From positions 449,559-513,558 of the forward strand of contig DKFJ01000010.1 in NCBI GenBank assembly GCA_002452335.1: 64,000 nt of DNA. Reading direction: 5' to 3'. A model generated the notes under the pieces. It had not been told where the DNA came from. It saw only the letters and a program-made list of their open reading frames with translations, and made no database searches. The DNA comes from Deferribacteraceae bacterium UBA6799 (GTDB taxonomy: Bacteria > Chrysiogenota > Deferribacteres > Deferribacterales > Geovibrionaceae). Both the position numbers and the translations under genes were made by a program. This document shows positions 9,235-18,197 of the stretch, piece after piece. Numbering within the stretch: the stretch's first letter is position 1; each line of letters starts with the position of its first letter.

Positions 9235-9920
9235 GTGTAAGATTGAATAAATTCCTGGCGGAGAACACCTCGCTGTCACGCAGAGACGCTGACAGGGCAG
9301 TGGAGGAAGGCAGAGTGACAGTGAACGGAGAGACCGCCGAGGGACCCTGGGTTCAGGTGGACGACATGGTGAAAGTGACTCTGGACGGGCAGCCCGTGGG
9401 TATGTCTGATCTTTTTTACTGGGCATTCTACAAACCGGTGAATATTCTGACAGCATACGGAGACGGACACGGCAAGGATACTCTGGACGTGTTTCCCTTG
9501 CTCCATGAGAAAAAACCGGCATATTCCGGGCGTCTGGATTATGAGAGCGAAGGGCTCATTATATTCAGCAATGACGGCGATTTTATACAGCGTCTTCAGA
9601 ACAGTGATGAAAAGGTGCAGAAAGAATATGTGGTGTCTGTGAATAAACCCCTTACAGACGAACAGCTTAATGTTCTGCGTAAAGGAATATCATACGAGGG
9701 CATCGATTATCTGCCCTGTATCATACATAAACAGGACTCAAAACGCTTTACCGTGATACTTCATGAAGGCAAAAAACGCCAGATACGCAACATGTTCCGT
9801 GTGTTCAACGCTCAGGTGAAGAGGCTGAAAAGGGTGCGCATCGGGCGTGTCAACCTGGACGGAATGAAGGCGGGCGATATGAGGGTTCTGACCGAAAAAG
9901 ATCTGGCGGGGATGCTGTGA
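9231..9920 (+). CDS. Ribosomal pseudouridine synthase, RluB/RsuA family
   Basis: Has an S4 RNA-binding domain (residues 1-55, MSVRLNKFLAENTSLSRRDA) and a pseudouridylate synthase domain. The catalytic Asp is in YSGRLDYESEGLIIFSNDG (about residue 102). HEGKKRQIRNMF is the C-terminal family motif. 229 aa. Position after scpB, the usual site of rluB, favours modification of 23S rRNA near position 2605, but RluB, RluE, RluF and RsuA are not separable by eye. Overlaps queD by one base. Confidence 0.92.
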   Translation: MSVRLNKFLAENTSLSRRDADRAVEEGRVTVNGETAEGPWVQVDDMVKVTLDGQPVGMSDLFYWAFYKPVNILTAYGDGHGKDTLDVFPLLHEKKPAYSGRLDYESEGLIIFSNDGDFIQRLQNSDEKVQKEYVVSVNKPLTDEQLNVLRKGISYEGIDYLPCIIHKQDSKRFTVILHEGKKRQIRNMFRVFNAQVKRLKRVRIGRVNLDGMKAGDMRVLTEKDLAGML

Positions 9921-10282
9921 TGTACAGAGTGAGAGTTATCCAGTATTTTAACGGCGCTCATAATCTCAGAAACTATCAGGGTAAGTGCGAAAATCTGCAC
10001 GGTCATAACTGGAAGGTTGAGGCATATCTTCAGGGAAATGAGCTGAATGAGACAGAAATGCTGGTAGACTTCAAGATATTAAAAGGACGACTTAAAGAGA
10101 TACTTGAAGAACTAGACCATAAACATCTGAATGAACAGGTAGAATTCTTTAAAACAAATAACCCTACCAGCGAAAATATCGCTGTTTTCATCTATAACAA
10201 GCTCAGGGAGACATTCGGTTCTATGACCGACAGAGTCATAGTCTGGGAGACTGAATTTCAGGGCGCTGAATATTTCGAGTAA
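9920..10282 (+). CDS. queD: 6-carboxy-5,6,7,8-tetrahydropterin synthase
   Basis: QueD/PTPS-family enzyme of queuosine (7-deazaguanine) synthesis, acting on dihydroneopterin triphosphate. Zinc ligands are His in FNGAHNL and the two His of LHGHNW; the catalytic Cys is in GKCENLHGH (about residue 24). LVDFKILK and the LDHKHLN motif with its catalytic His are also present. ATG at 9920 overlaps the preceding TGA; a GTG at 9917 would add one residue. 120 aa is normal. No other queuosine genes are in this window. Confidence 0.95.
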   Translation: MYRVRVIQYFNGAHNLRNYQGKCENLHGHNWKVEAYLQGNELNETEMLVDFKILKGRLKEILEELDHKHLNEQVEFFKTNNPTSENIAVFIYNKLRETFGSMTDRVIVWETEFQGAEYFE

Positions 10283-10290
10283 CTGTAGAT

Positions 10291-10319
10291 TTGAATAATC
10301 TGTAACTATCGTTTAGAAT
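10291..10319 (+). promoter_or_regulatory. Predicted sigma-70 promoter for the TPR-ntrYX operon
   Basis: TTGAAT at 10291-10296, 17-base spacer, TAGAAT at 10314-10319. It lies in the 59-base gap after queD and leaves a leader of about 16 bases before the ATG at 10342. Confidence 0.6.
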
Positions 10320-10341
10320 AAGAAGAAAAAGCAGGCTGCTG

Positions 10342-11901
10342 ATGTTCTCTAACAACACTTCTCAGGATATTTTTTCTGTATACCGAATGTACTCCGGTCA
10401 CAAATATGTGAAGGCGCTCAGCGGTTTCGAAGAATATCTGGCGGTCAATCCGGACAGCATGTCGGCCCTGAACATGATAGGGGGCATCCATCTCCTTCTT
10501 GGCGACAAGGAAAAGGCGGAGAAAACCTATTTTAAACTGGCAGACAGGCTGATGAGCAGGGGCGAGCATGACAAGGCGCTGGCTGTTCTGACACGCTTGT
10601 CCGCGTTTTCCAGAAACAAAGCGAAAATATTTAATCTGCGTTGCGATATATATCGTCTGAAAGGAAAAAACAGGCTTGCTGACCGTCAGCTTCTCATGCT
10701 GGCGGAGGAATACAGACATTCCGGAAATTTTTCTGAATGCATAGCTATCTATACGTCTCTGGCGGATAAAAACAGAGATGACCACAGACTGATCCGCAGT
10801 CTGGTGCATAAGCTGATAATAATAAACGGATATTCCACTATCGCCATGATCCTCAAAAACAGTGTGGAGAATGAGCTTTTTCCGGTGGGAGAGATAGACG
10901 ATATCATCATGTTTCTGCTGGAGTCCAAAGTTAAGCCGGAATATGTCATTCCTTTCATAAAAGATTTTCTAACCAGGCATCCTGACTATTTTTATAAGGC
11001 TGAGCCTGTTCTTATCCAGTCGTTCAGGGCTGGTTTTGACTCTGAACTGTTTGCAGACATCATTGATCTGATAGACATCTCAGACGCCTCTGATTTTGTT
11101 CAGGCTCTGAGAGAGTTTCTGGACAACAGGGAGCTTCTGCTCCACAGCCTTCTGATAGAGGCGTATTCAGATAACAGGGACATGATAAAAGGGATGATAT
11201 TCGAACTCTATGTCAATAACAGTCTTGAAATGGGCGATATAGCTGAAGTATCTGTTAAAGCTGGAAATCCTGCTCCTATAGAAGAGGCTCTGAAGCTGGT
11301 GGCTAAAGCGGTTGAAGAACCGGATATGATGCGGTGTCTTGGTGTTATGGAAAGTTTATACAGATCGAAAGACAGCTCCGCCAGAGCGGATGAGCTTGCG
11401 GTATATCTGAAATACGGACGAAAACCGGAGAATATAGCGTCTCTTCTCGCCTCCGAACCGGAATCGCCAGCAGACCTGGAATCCAGATTCAGATCGGCGG
11501 AGGAGAATGACGACGGGCCGGAAGTTTCTGAAAAGACAGACGATATCCCCGTAAACGAAATGGTTATCGAGCCCCATTCCTATGAGGATGAAGGATCGCA
11601 GGTGAAAATAGATGCGCTGGAACTGGATACATATAATGAAACGTTCGGGGAATCAAAGATTGCCGCTGATATCATGCTGAGTGATGATTACCGCTCGCCG
11701 GAAGCTGTCGTGCCGCCGGATATTTTTGACGGGTTCGATATTACGGATGAGCCTGTTCAGAGCTCTGTTTTCGAAGGTTTTGATACGCCTGCTGAGTCCG
11801 GAGGCGGGACAGATGCCATTGTGTTCAGTGATGACGAGCTGAGGGACGTATCTAAGAAAACCGATGAAGAAGATTTCTTTTCTAAAGAAGTGGACGGGTA
11901 A
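10342..11901 (+). CDS. Tetratricopeptide-repeat protein with acidic C-terminal tail
   Basis: The N-terminal 150 residues contain TPR-like helical hairpins (for example the pair around VNPDSMSALNMIGGIHLLLG and RGEHDKALAVLTRLSAFSR). The middle is helical without a family I recognise. The last 150 residues are strongly acidic, rich in Asp, Glu, Ser and Pro, and probably disordered. No signal peptide, so presumably cytoplasmic. It is five bases upstream of the ntrY-like kinase gene and probably cotranscribed, so a scaffold or partner role with the kinase is possible but not shown. Confidence 0.8.
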   Translation: MFSNNTSQDIFSVYRMYSGHKYVKALSGFEEYLAVNPDSMSALNMIGGIHLLLGDKEKAEKTYFKLADRLMSRGEHDKALAVLTRLSAFSRNKAKIFNLRCDIYRLKGKNRLADRQLLMLAEEYRHSGNFSECIAIYTSLADKNRDDHRLIRSLVHKLIIINGYSTIAMILKNSVENELFPVGEIDDIIMFLLESKVKPEYVIPFIKDFLTRHPDYFYKAEPVLIQSFRAGFDSELFADIIDLIDISDASDFVQALREFLDNRELLLHSLLIEAYSDNRDMIKGMIFELYVNNSLEMGDIAEVSVKAGNPAPIEEALKLVAKAVEEPDMMRCLGVMESLYRSKDSSARADELAVYLKYGRKPENIASLLASEPESPADLESRFRSAEENDDGPEVSEKTDDIPVNEMVIEPHSYEDEGSQVKIDALELDTYNETFGESKIAADIMLSDDYRSPEAVVPPDIFDGFDITDEPVQSSVFEGFDTPAESGGGTDAIVFSDDELRDVSKKTDEEDFFSKEVDG

Positions 11902-11906
11902 TTCCT

Positions 11907-14069
11907 GTGAAATTCAGATTTAAAAAAAATCCTGACAGCAAACGAAGATCCGGGTTTAAGAATAAATATATCTATGTTTATATGCTTATTCTGCTGTTTT
12001 TTGTTAATATATTCGCCGGTTCTAAGATACTCAATAACGATTTTCCCTGGTATTCAAATATTTCTATCTTTCTGCTGGTGAATATAAATATTATTCTTCT
12101 GATAGTTGTTTGCGTTCTGATATTCCGAAATCTCGGAAAGTTGTATATAGACAGGAAAAAGAATGTCTTCGGATCCCGTCTTCAGGGACGGCTGGTGACT
12201 TTTTCTATTATAATTGCCGTAATTCCGGTTTTTATTGTATTTATTTTTTCCAACACTGTTATCAATAAAAGTATCGATAAATGGTTCAACTCGCAGATCG
12301 AGCAGGCTCTGGAGAGTACGGTCGATCTGATGCAGAAGTATCAGACGAGACTGGAAAACTATCTGATAGAACAGGGAGATCTGCTCGCCGGGTTTATATC
12401 TTCCGGTGATTATATCTACTCCAAAAACCATAAAAAACTGCAAAAATTCGTAAAAATATATTTCGATAAAGACAGGATAGACGGCATCGCCATCTATAAC
12501 AACTCCAGCGAACGCATAGTGGATATGCATAAAACGAAAAATTATACCAAAAGTTTCGCTAATAAATCGCTGGTGAAGAAGATGCTGAACAACGAGCTGA
12601 TAGCCAGATATGAGTTCGAGGGCAACACCCAGATATACTGGGTCGGGCAGCCTGTCTATTCTAACAAGATCCGCAACAAAGTCATCGGCGCGGTTCTGAT
12701 ATATAAGCTGGTGCCGGAGAACGAGGCGGAAAAGGTGGCGAAGATTCTGGATTCATACAACACCTACCGGCAGACCAAATATTTCGCAAAACCGGTAAAA
12801 AACTCGTTTAAGATACTGACAATTCTCATGACACTGCTGGTGGTTCTCGCCGCCTTGTGGGGCAGCATCGTATACGCCAAGAGCATCACCAGACCCATAG
12901 AGAGTCTGGCATCCGCATCTGTGGCGGTTTCCAAAGGAAATCTGGACATAGAGGTGGAGGTGCTGGGCAACGATGAGCTGGCGTTTTTGACGCAGTCGTT
13001 TAACTCTATGATAAAACAGCTTAAAATGCATAACGCCGAGATGAGTCTGAAAAACGAAAAGCTGTCGGAAATGTTCATGCAGATTGCCAGAGACAACCAG
13101 TATATCGATTCTATCTTTAAGAATGTTAAGTCAGCAATATTTCTGTATACAGACAACTTCGAACTGCTGAAGCAGAACGATTATGCTGAAACAATTCTGG
13201 AATACGCAGATGAGGCTTTTCTAACGCATATCCTGACGCCTGCGGCTAATTTTATCGATCAGGAGGAGCGTGAGACCCAGTTTCAGATAGAGATGCTGAT
13301 AAAAGGCGAACCCAGAACAATGACCACAATGATAACAAAAATATATGGTCAGGGCGGTTCTGTGGAGAACCTCGTGATAGTTCTGGATGATATAACCGAT
13401 CTTCTGAATTTTCAGCGTGTGGGTATCTGGAAAGAGATCGCCACCCGTATAGCCCATGAGATCAAGAATCCGCTGACGCCCATAAAGCTGACGGCGGAGA
13501 GGATAAGACGAAAGGCAACAATGGGCGAGAGCGATCAGACCACTATCGTTACCAGTATGAATACGATCATAGAAGAGGTGGAGAGTCTTCAGAGTATGGT
13601 GAACGAGTTCAATATGTTTGCCCGTCTGCCGGAGCTGAAGAAAGAGCTGTTCAGGCTGAAGGATTTCTTTGAGGATATCAGAGCGTTCTATACCTCATCC
13701 CATCAGAACATAGAATTTGTTATCGACTGTCCGGACATCGGTTTTACAGGCGACAGATCGCAGCTTAAACGTGTGTTCATAAATCTGGTGAATAATTCCA
13801 TCGACGCCATGGACAAAGAAGGCAAAATATTTATTTCTGTTGTTGAAAATGACAGCGGTTTAAGGATAGACTATCGGGACACAGGAAAGGGTATCCCGAA
13901 AGAGGACCTGGGCAGGATATTCATCCCGTATTTCAGCAAAAAGCCGGACGGAACCGGTCTGGGACTTGCGATAGTGAAGAAGATTATCGAGGTTCACAAC
14001 GGAAACATTTCCGTGGACAGCGAATATGGAAAATATACGAAATTCATAATGGAATTTCAAAAGGCATAA
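11907..14069 (+). CDS. NtrY-type membrane sensor histidine kinase
   Basis: 720 aa. Three N-terminal membrane helices (about residues 20-115), an extracytoplasmic sensor region (about 116-300), a fourth helix (about 303-325), HAMP (about 325-378), a PAS-like domain (about 395-490), then HisKA with the phospho-acceptor in RIAHEIKNPLTPIKLTAER and a HATPase domain with NLVNNSIDAMDK (N box), DTGKGIP (G1) and GTGLGLAIVKKI (G2). Architecture matches NtrY, which senses nitrogen status or envelope/redox conditions in various bacteria. The cognate regulator follows after one base. Confidence 0.92.
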   Translation: MKFRFKKNPDSKRRSGFKNKYIYVYMLILLFFVNIFAGSKILNNDFPWYSNISIFLLVNINIILLIVVCVLIFRNLGKLYIDRKKNVFGSRLQGRLVTFSIIIAVIPVFIVFIFSNTVINKSIDKWFNSQIEQALESTVDLMQKYQTRLENYLIEQGDLLAGFISSGDYIYSKNHKKLQKFVKIYFDKDRIDGIAIYNNSSERIVDMHKTKNYTKSFANKSLVKKMLNNELIARYEFEGNTQIYWVGQPVYSNKIRNKVIGAVLIYKLVPENEAEKVAKILDSYNTYRQTKYFAKPVKNSFKILTILMTLLVVLAALWGSIVYAKSITRPIESLASASVAVSKGNLDIEVEVLGNDELAFLTQSFNSMIKQLKMHNAEMSLKNEKLSEMFMQIARDNQYIDSIFKNVKSAIFLYTDNFELLKQNDYAETILEYADEAFLTHILTPAANFIDQEERETQFQIEMLIKGEPRTMTTMITKIYGQGGSVENLVIVLDDITDLLNFQRVGIWKEIATRIAHEIKNPLTPIKLTAERIRRKATMGESDQTTIVTSMNTIIEEVESLQSMVNEFNMFARLPELKKELFRLKDFFEDIRAFYTSSHQNIEFVIDCPDIGFTGDRSQLKRVFINLVNNSIDAMDKEGKIFISVVENDSGLRIDYRDTGKGIPKEDLGRIFIPYFSKKPDGTGLGLAIVKKIIEVHNGNISVDSEYGKYTKFIMEFQKA

Positions 14070-14070
14070 A

Positions 14071-15441
14071 ATGGCGAAAATTCTTATAATTGACGATGAA
14101 AAAGGAATATGCACGGCTATCAAGGACATTCTGGAGGATGAGGGATATTCTGCCAATACCGCACATACCTTCACCGACGGGTTCAATGAACTGAAAAAGA
14201 CCGCATACGATATACTGTTTCTGGATATATGGCTGCCCGACAAGGACGGCATAGACGGGCTGAAGGATATCAAAAGCTATTTTCCGGATCTGGAGGTTGT
14301 TATTATCAGCGGTCACGGGAACATAGAGAACGCTGTGGAAGCCACCAGAAGAGGCGCTTATGATTTCCTTGAAAAGCCATTGTCTCTGGAACGCATACTG
14401 CTGATAGTAAAGCATCTTACGGACAGAATGCAGCTCATGAGCGATCTGCGTGAATCCAGAAGCGACCTGATAAAGAAATATGACATAATAGGCGTCAGTA
14501 AACCCATAGTGGAGCTGAAGAGAAAGATAGAGAAGATAGCGCCCACTAACGCCTGGGTTATGATAACAGGCGAAAACGGCACCGGAAAGGAGCATGTGGC
14601 GAGGCTGATACACATGCTGAGCCGCAGAGCGAAGGATGTCTTTGTGGAGATTAACTGCGCCGCTATCCCTTCTGAGCTCTTGGAAACAGAGATGTTCGGG
14701 CATGAGAAGGGGTCTTTCACAGGCGCTCACTCTCAGAAAATGGGCAAGTTCGAGGAGGCGGACGGCGGAACCGTCTTTCTGGACGAGATAGGCGATATGG
14801 AGCTTTCTTCTCAGGCTAAGCTGCTGAGGGTGCTGGAGAGCAACACATTCACCCGTGTTGGCGGAAACACTTCCATCAAATCGGATTTTCGTCTGCTGAC
14901 CGCTACCAATAAGAATCTGGAAGAGGAGATCGACTCGGGAAATTTCCGTGAAGATCTCTATTATCGTATAAACGTAGTGCCGCTGGTGGTGCCGCCTCTG
15001 CGCGAGCGTAAAGAGGACATCCCCATCCTGATGCAGCATTTCATCCGTGAGGCCTGCTCTCTGAACGGTCTGGAGCTGAAAAAGGTCAGTCTGCCGCTGC
15101 TGGAGCTGTTTATGGCTTTTGACTGGCCGGGTAACGTGCGCCAGCTGAAAAATCTGGTGGAGCGCATGGTTGTGCTTTCGGAAAAAGAGACTATGGATGT
15201 GGACGATGCTCCTGATTTTCTGCTTTCCGGATCAGATGATGAAAAATATGAAGCAGGAAACTGCTGCGCTCTGAAAGACGCGAAAGAAGGGTTTGAAAAA
15301 CAATTCATCCTTCAGGTGCTTCAGGCGAATGACTGGAACATCAGCCAGTCCGCAAAAATACTGGAGATAGAGAGAACATATCTCCACCGAAAGATAAAGG
15401 CCTACGGTCTGGAAAAATTCAAAGGTACAGGAAATGTTTAA
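14071..15441 (+). CDS. NtrX/NtrC-type sigma-54-dependent response regulator
   Basis: Receiver domain (1-120) with the phosphorylatable Asp in FLDIWLPDKDG, a central AAA+ domain with Walker A GENGTGKEH and Walker B GGTVFLDEIGDM, and a C-terminal Fis-type helix-turn-helix (NISQSAKILEIERTYLHRKI). The sigma-54-contacting loop reads GSFTGA, an Ala-to-Ser variant of GAFTGA, so activation of sigma-54 holoenzyme is expected but not certain. Paired with the upstream kinase. Overlaps the next gene by eight bases. Confidence 0.93.
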   Translation: MAKILIIDDEKGICTAIKDILEDEGYSANTAHTFTDGFNELKKTAYDILFLDIWLPDKDGIDGLKDIKSYFPDLEVVIISGHGNIENAVEATRRGAYDFLEKPLSLERILLIVKHLTDRMQLMSDLRESRSDLIKKYDIIGVSKPIVELKRKIEKIAPTNAWVMITGENGTGKEHVARLIHMLSRRAKDVFVEINCAAIPSELLETEMFGHEKGSFTGAHSQKMGKFEEADGGTVFLDEIGDMELSSQAKLLRVLESNTFTRVGGNTSIKSDFRLLTATNKNLEEEIDSGNFREDLYYRINVVPLVVPPLRERKEDIPILMQHFIREACSLNGLELKKVSLPLLELFMAFDWPGNVRQLKNLVERMVVLSEKETMDVDDAPDFLLSGSDDEKYEAGNCCALKDAKEGFEKQFILQVLQANDWNISQSAKILEIERTYLHRKIKAYGLEKFKGTGNV

Positions 15442-15910
15442 ATATTTGTTCGGTTCGGTTCTGGTTTTCGTTATCGCTTTTTATGTTGTGAACTATGGTC
15501 TGAAAAGTTCAACCATGACAGAGAGAATAGACGAGGCGATGGATGTCCCATACGGCGAATATGACTCTCTGCGCATCACAAAAGCTGATGAGAAAGAGGA
15601 CGGCTGGGTGCTGTCTCTGGGAAACCTGCGCATGTATGCCAGCAGAACTGGCAAAGGCACTATGTGCTCTTCTGATGTTAAGATATATTTCCCCACCGAA
15701 AAGAACGCGAAACTCGTGATGAAACTCAGGTATAACCTGGGACCTTTTCTGGCTAAACCGCTTAGGGATATGTCGCCTCAGACGGCTCTTAAACCGGATT
15801 CTCAATATGCCATGATGCAGTCGCTGAAGGATGGATACGCCAACCAGTACGGCATCAAAACCATGACCAGGATAGAATTCTCCGGCTTCTCCTGTAAACA
15901 GATGCAGTAA
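15434..15910 (+). CDS. Hypothetical single-pass membrane-anchored protein
   Basis: 158 aa with an N-terminal hydrophobic stretch (about residues 4-22, LFGSVLVFVIAFYVVNYGL) acting as an anchor or uncleaved signal. The rest is polar with two Cys (about residues 76 and 155) that could form a disulfide if exported. I recognise no family. The 8-base overlap with the ntrX-like gene suggests it is the last gene of that operon. lexA follows with its own promoter. Confidence 0.75.
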   Translation: MFKYLFGSVLVFVIAFYVVNYGLKSSTMTERIDEAMDVPYGEYDSLRITKADEKEDGWVLSLGNLRMYASRTGKGTMCSSDVKIYFPTEKNAKLVMKLRYNLGPFLAKPLRDMSPQTALKPDSQYAMMQSLKDGYANQYGIKTMTRIEFSGFSCKQMQ

Positions 15911-15917
15911 ATTCCGT

Positions 15918-15946
15918 TTGACTTTTTCTGTCAGGCTGTCTATTAT
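15918..15946 (+). promoter_or_regulatory. lexA promoter
   Basis: TTGACT at 15918-15923, exactly 17 bases, TATTAT at 15941-15946. Expected transcription start is near 15953, just upstream of the LexA palindrome. The -35 begins eight bases after the preceding stop codon. Confidence 0.8.
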
Positions 15947-15956
15947 CTCTATATAG

Positions 15957-15972
15957 GCGAACAATTGTTCGC
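15957..15972 (+). promoter_or_regulatory. LexA operator (SOS box), perfect palindrome
   Basis: GCGAACAATTGTTCGC is a perfect 16-base palindrome. Its CGAAC-N4-GTTCG core resembles the Gram-positive (Bacillus) SOS box rather than the E. coli CTG-N10-CAG form. It sits right after the predicted lexA transcription start and 16 bases before the ATG, the classic place for autorepression. Confidence 0.85.
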
Positions 15973-15988
15973 TCATGAGAGGTGTGAT

Positions 15989-16594
15989 ATGACAGAGCGT
16001 CAGAAAATGTTTGTGAACTTCATAGAAAATTTCATAAGAGACAACGGATATTCTCCGTCTATCAGAGAGATAGCGAAAGGAATGGGGTTGTCATCCACCG
16101 CCAGCGTCAAAAATATGCTGGACAGGCTCACCGAAAACGGTCTTCTGAAAAGGTCCGGAAGTATCGCCAGAGGTATAGAAGGCTCACGCATGTCCTCCGC
16201 CGTGCCTGTTCTGGGGCGCATCAAGGCTGGCGTTCCCGTTACATCCGAAGAAAATATAGAAGGATATATCCGTCTGGGAAAAGAGATCTATGACGATCAC
16301 TTCTTTCTGCGTGTGGACGGCGACAGTATGAAGGATAAGGCGATACTGGACGGTGATTTTGTCCTTCTCAGACATACAAATATTATACACAACAATAAAA
16401 TAGGAGCATTCTGCATTAACGGCGAGATAACCCTGAAAACTTTTTTAAAAACGCCTGAAGGTGTTTTTCTGATGCCCGCCAATGATGATTTCGCGCCTAT
16501 TTCTCTGGCGGAGACGGATGATTTCTCCGTTATCGGCGTGCTGGTTATGGTTATAAGAGCTTTGGAGGGAGGCTATGATATTGAACCTGCATGA
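15989..16594 (+). CDS. lexA: LexA repressor
   Basis: SOS-response repressor and self-cleaving S24 peptidase. Winged-helix domain at residues 1-65 (GYSPSIREIAKGMGLSS). The Ala-Gly cleavage bond is in GRIKAGVPV, the catalytic Ser in DGDSMKDK and the catalytic Lys in ITLKTFLK. 201 aa, typical. ATG at 15989 has GAGAGGTG upstream; a TTG at 15965 lies inside the operator and is rejected. The downstream genes, including dinB, may share its SOS control. Confidence 0.97.
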   Translation: MTERQKMFVNFIENFIRDNGYSPSIREIAKGMGLSSTASVKNMLDRLTENGLLKRSGSIARGIEGSRMSSAVPVLGRIKAGVPVTSEENIEGYIRLGKEIYDDHFFLRVDGDSMKDKAILDGDFVLLRHTNIIHNNKIGAFCINGEITLKTFLKTPEGVFLMPANDDFAPISLAETDDFSVIGVLVMVIRALEGGYDIEPA

Positions 16595-16817
16595 GAGGGT
16601 GAGGGTGGGCGCCGTTTTTGATGCCTCTCCTAAACCCGTCTGGTTCAGCCTGAACGGCGAAAAGATCACAGTAAAGGAGATATGCTACCGCTGGAAGGAG
16701 CGTGCCGGGGCGGATGTTGTTCATAAGTATACAGTCACGGACGGGTTCAACGTATACGAGATAAGTTTCAGCGCTCTGGACGCCTGCTGGTATCTGGAAG
16801 CCATCAACGAAGCGTAA
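16575..16817 (+). CDS. Small hypothetical protein in lexA-dinB module (DUF6504-like?)
   Basis: 80-aa protein overlapping the 3' end of lexA by 20 bases, so translation is coupled. The sequence has a short beta-rich pattern with KPVWFSLNGEKITVKEICYRW and later YEISFSALDACWYLE. It vaguely resembles the small DUF6504-type proteins encoded beside Y-family polymerases, but that is from memory and unverified. Position between lexA and dinB makes a DNA-damage-linked role plausible. Confidence 0.65.
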   Translation: MILNLHERVRVGAVFDASPKPVWFSLNGEKITVKEICYRWKERAGADVVHKYTVTDGFNVYEISFSALDACWYLEAINEA

Positions 16818-16824
16818 CGGTATC

Positions 16825-16853
16825 AAAAAATCTCCATGGATGGATGATTTTTT
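16825..16853 (+). terminator. Terminator-like hairpin ahead of dinB
   Basis: AAAAAATC (16825-16832) pairs with GATTTTTT (16846-16853), and TCCA pairs with TGGA inside around a TGGA loop, with one bulged T. The descending T run resembles an intrinsic terminator, though the stem is AT-rich and weak. It lies between the small gene and dinB and could reduce read-through. Confidence 0.4.
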
Positions 16854-16865
16854 GTGGGAGTGTAA

Positions 16866-18071
16866 ATGATCATCTGCATGGATATGGACGCTTTCTTCGC
16901 TTCTGTGGAGCAGGCGGCGAATCCCAAACTGAAAGGAAAACCCATAGCTGTTATCGGTGCCAAGGAACGCACTGTGGTGGTCACCTCTTCATATGAGGCA
17001 AGGGCAAAGGGCGTTAAAACAGGGATGAGCAAATATGAGGCGCAGAGAGTTTGCCCTGATGTGATATTGATTTGCGCTCATACGAGGATATATACCTATG
17101 TTTCTTCTGAGATAGTGAAATTTCTGAAGACCATCACGCCTGATGTGGAGGTTTATTCCATAGACGAGGCTTTTCTGGATATAAAAGACAATGACCCGGT
17201 GACAGTCGGATATATGATTATGTCTTATGTGAAAAAGACTTTTAATATCACATGTTCCATAGGTATCGGTCCGAACAAGCTGATAGCCAAGATGGCGACA
17301 GAGGTGAACAAGCCTGATGGTTTGTATATGGTTCATAAAGAAGATGTTCTGAAGTTTATAGACACATTTGAGCTGGGCGATATCTGGGGCATCGGGCGCC
17401 GGCTGGCGAAGAGATTCAGGTCGATGGGTATCTTTACCCCTACGGACCTGAGGGCTTTCGGGCGCGACAGGCTGGAAAAGATGCTGGGGATAGGCGGGAT
17501 CCGGCTTTTTCAGATGGTTCATGGAGAATATTCCGACAGGGTGGTGTCCGAGGAGCCGCCTGTGAAATCCATAGGGCACAGCATGACTCTTCCGGTGAAC
17601 GGGGAGACCAGAGAGACGGCGCTTAACTATCTTCTGCAGCTTTCGGAGATGGTGTCCGCCCGTGCCAGAAAGAACGGTTTTGCCGGAAAAACACTCCATC
17701 TGGTGATAAGAGATACGGATATGATGAGTGTGAGCAGACAGAAAGGGATTGGTTTTTTCACATCAGCCACTCACCACATCTATGAGACAGCCATAGAGCT
17801 TTTTGACGAGCTGTGGGATCACAGACCCATCAGACTGCTGGGAATATCTATAGGAAACCTTGTGGGAGAGTCAGTTATATTGACAAATATAATGGATGAC
17901 TTCGGAAAATATCCGCAACTATATGATGCAATAGATAAAATAAACTCAAAATACGGAAAAACATCCATATCCTACGCTTCTGTGCTGAACTGCAAGAGGA
18001 TAGGCGCTAAAACCATCTCTCCGGCGTGGCGTCCGGAGGGCACAAGAAATGTGGAATTCACTCCTGAATAA
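16866..18071 (+). CDS. dinB: DNA polymerase IV (Y family)
   Basis: Error-prone translesion polymerase. Catalytic acidic residues are in ICMDMDAFFASVEQ (Asp near residue 5-7) and VYSIDEAFLDI (about 98-108, Asp-Glu pair). The helix-hairpin-helix region GIWGIGRRLAKRF-type (DIWGIGRRLAKRF, about 173-185) and little-finger domain follow. 401 aa, slightly longer than E. coli DinB (351). No beta-clamp motif is obvious at the C-terminus by eye. Belongs with lexA and the small gene upstream. Confidence 0.95.
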   Translation: MIICMDMDAFFASVEQAANPKLKGKPIAVIGAKERTVVVTSSYEARAKGVKTGMSKYEAQRVCPDVILICAHTRIYTYVSSEIVKFLKTITPDVEVYSIDEAFLDIKDNDPVTVGYMIMSYVKKTFNITCSIGIGPNKLIAKMATEVNKPDGLYMVHKEDVLKFIDTFELGDIWGIGRRLAKRFRSMGIFTPTDLRAFGRDRLEKMLGIGGIRLFQMVHGEYSDRVVSEEPPVKSIGHSMTLPVNGETRETALNYLLQLSEMVSARARKNGFAGKTLHLVIRDTDMMSVSRQKGIGFFTSATHHIYETAIELFDELWDHRPIRLLGISIGNLVGESVILTNIMDDFGKYPQLYDAIDKINSKYGKTSISYASVLNCKRIGAKTISPAWRPEGTRNVEFTPE

Positions 18072-18117
18072 GCGCAAAAATATATGACAAACTGAGTATA
18101 TTTAAGGCTTACTCTTC

Positions 18118-18146
18118 TTGACTTGCCATACCAAATCAACTAATAT
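18118..18146 (+). promoter_or_regulatory. Promoter of the hom-lysC-cimA cluster
   Basis: TTGACT at 18118-18123, 17-base spacer, TAATAT at 18141-18146. The expected start near 18153 gives a leader of about 45 bases that includes most of an inverted repeat. Confidence 0.75.
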
Positions 18147-18148
18147 CG

Positions 18149-18183
18149 TTGGACACATTTTCACGCAGTTGGATTGTGTCCAA
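18149..18183 (+). promoter_or_regulatory. Inverted repeat at the hom transcription start
   Basis: TTGGACACA (18149-18157) and TGTGTCCAA (18175-18183) are perfect 9-base inverted arms with 17 bases between them. They begin three bases after the -10 box and end five bases before the GGAGG ribosome site. Could be a repressor operator or a leader hairpin affecting translation. Confidence 0.6.
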
Positions 18184-18197
18184 AATCGGAGGTTTTA

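Noticed and set aside
15965..15988. TTG start for lexA
   Set aside because: It lies within the LexA operator; ATG at 15989 has a proper ribosome site.
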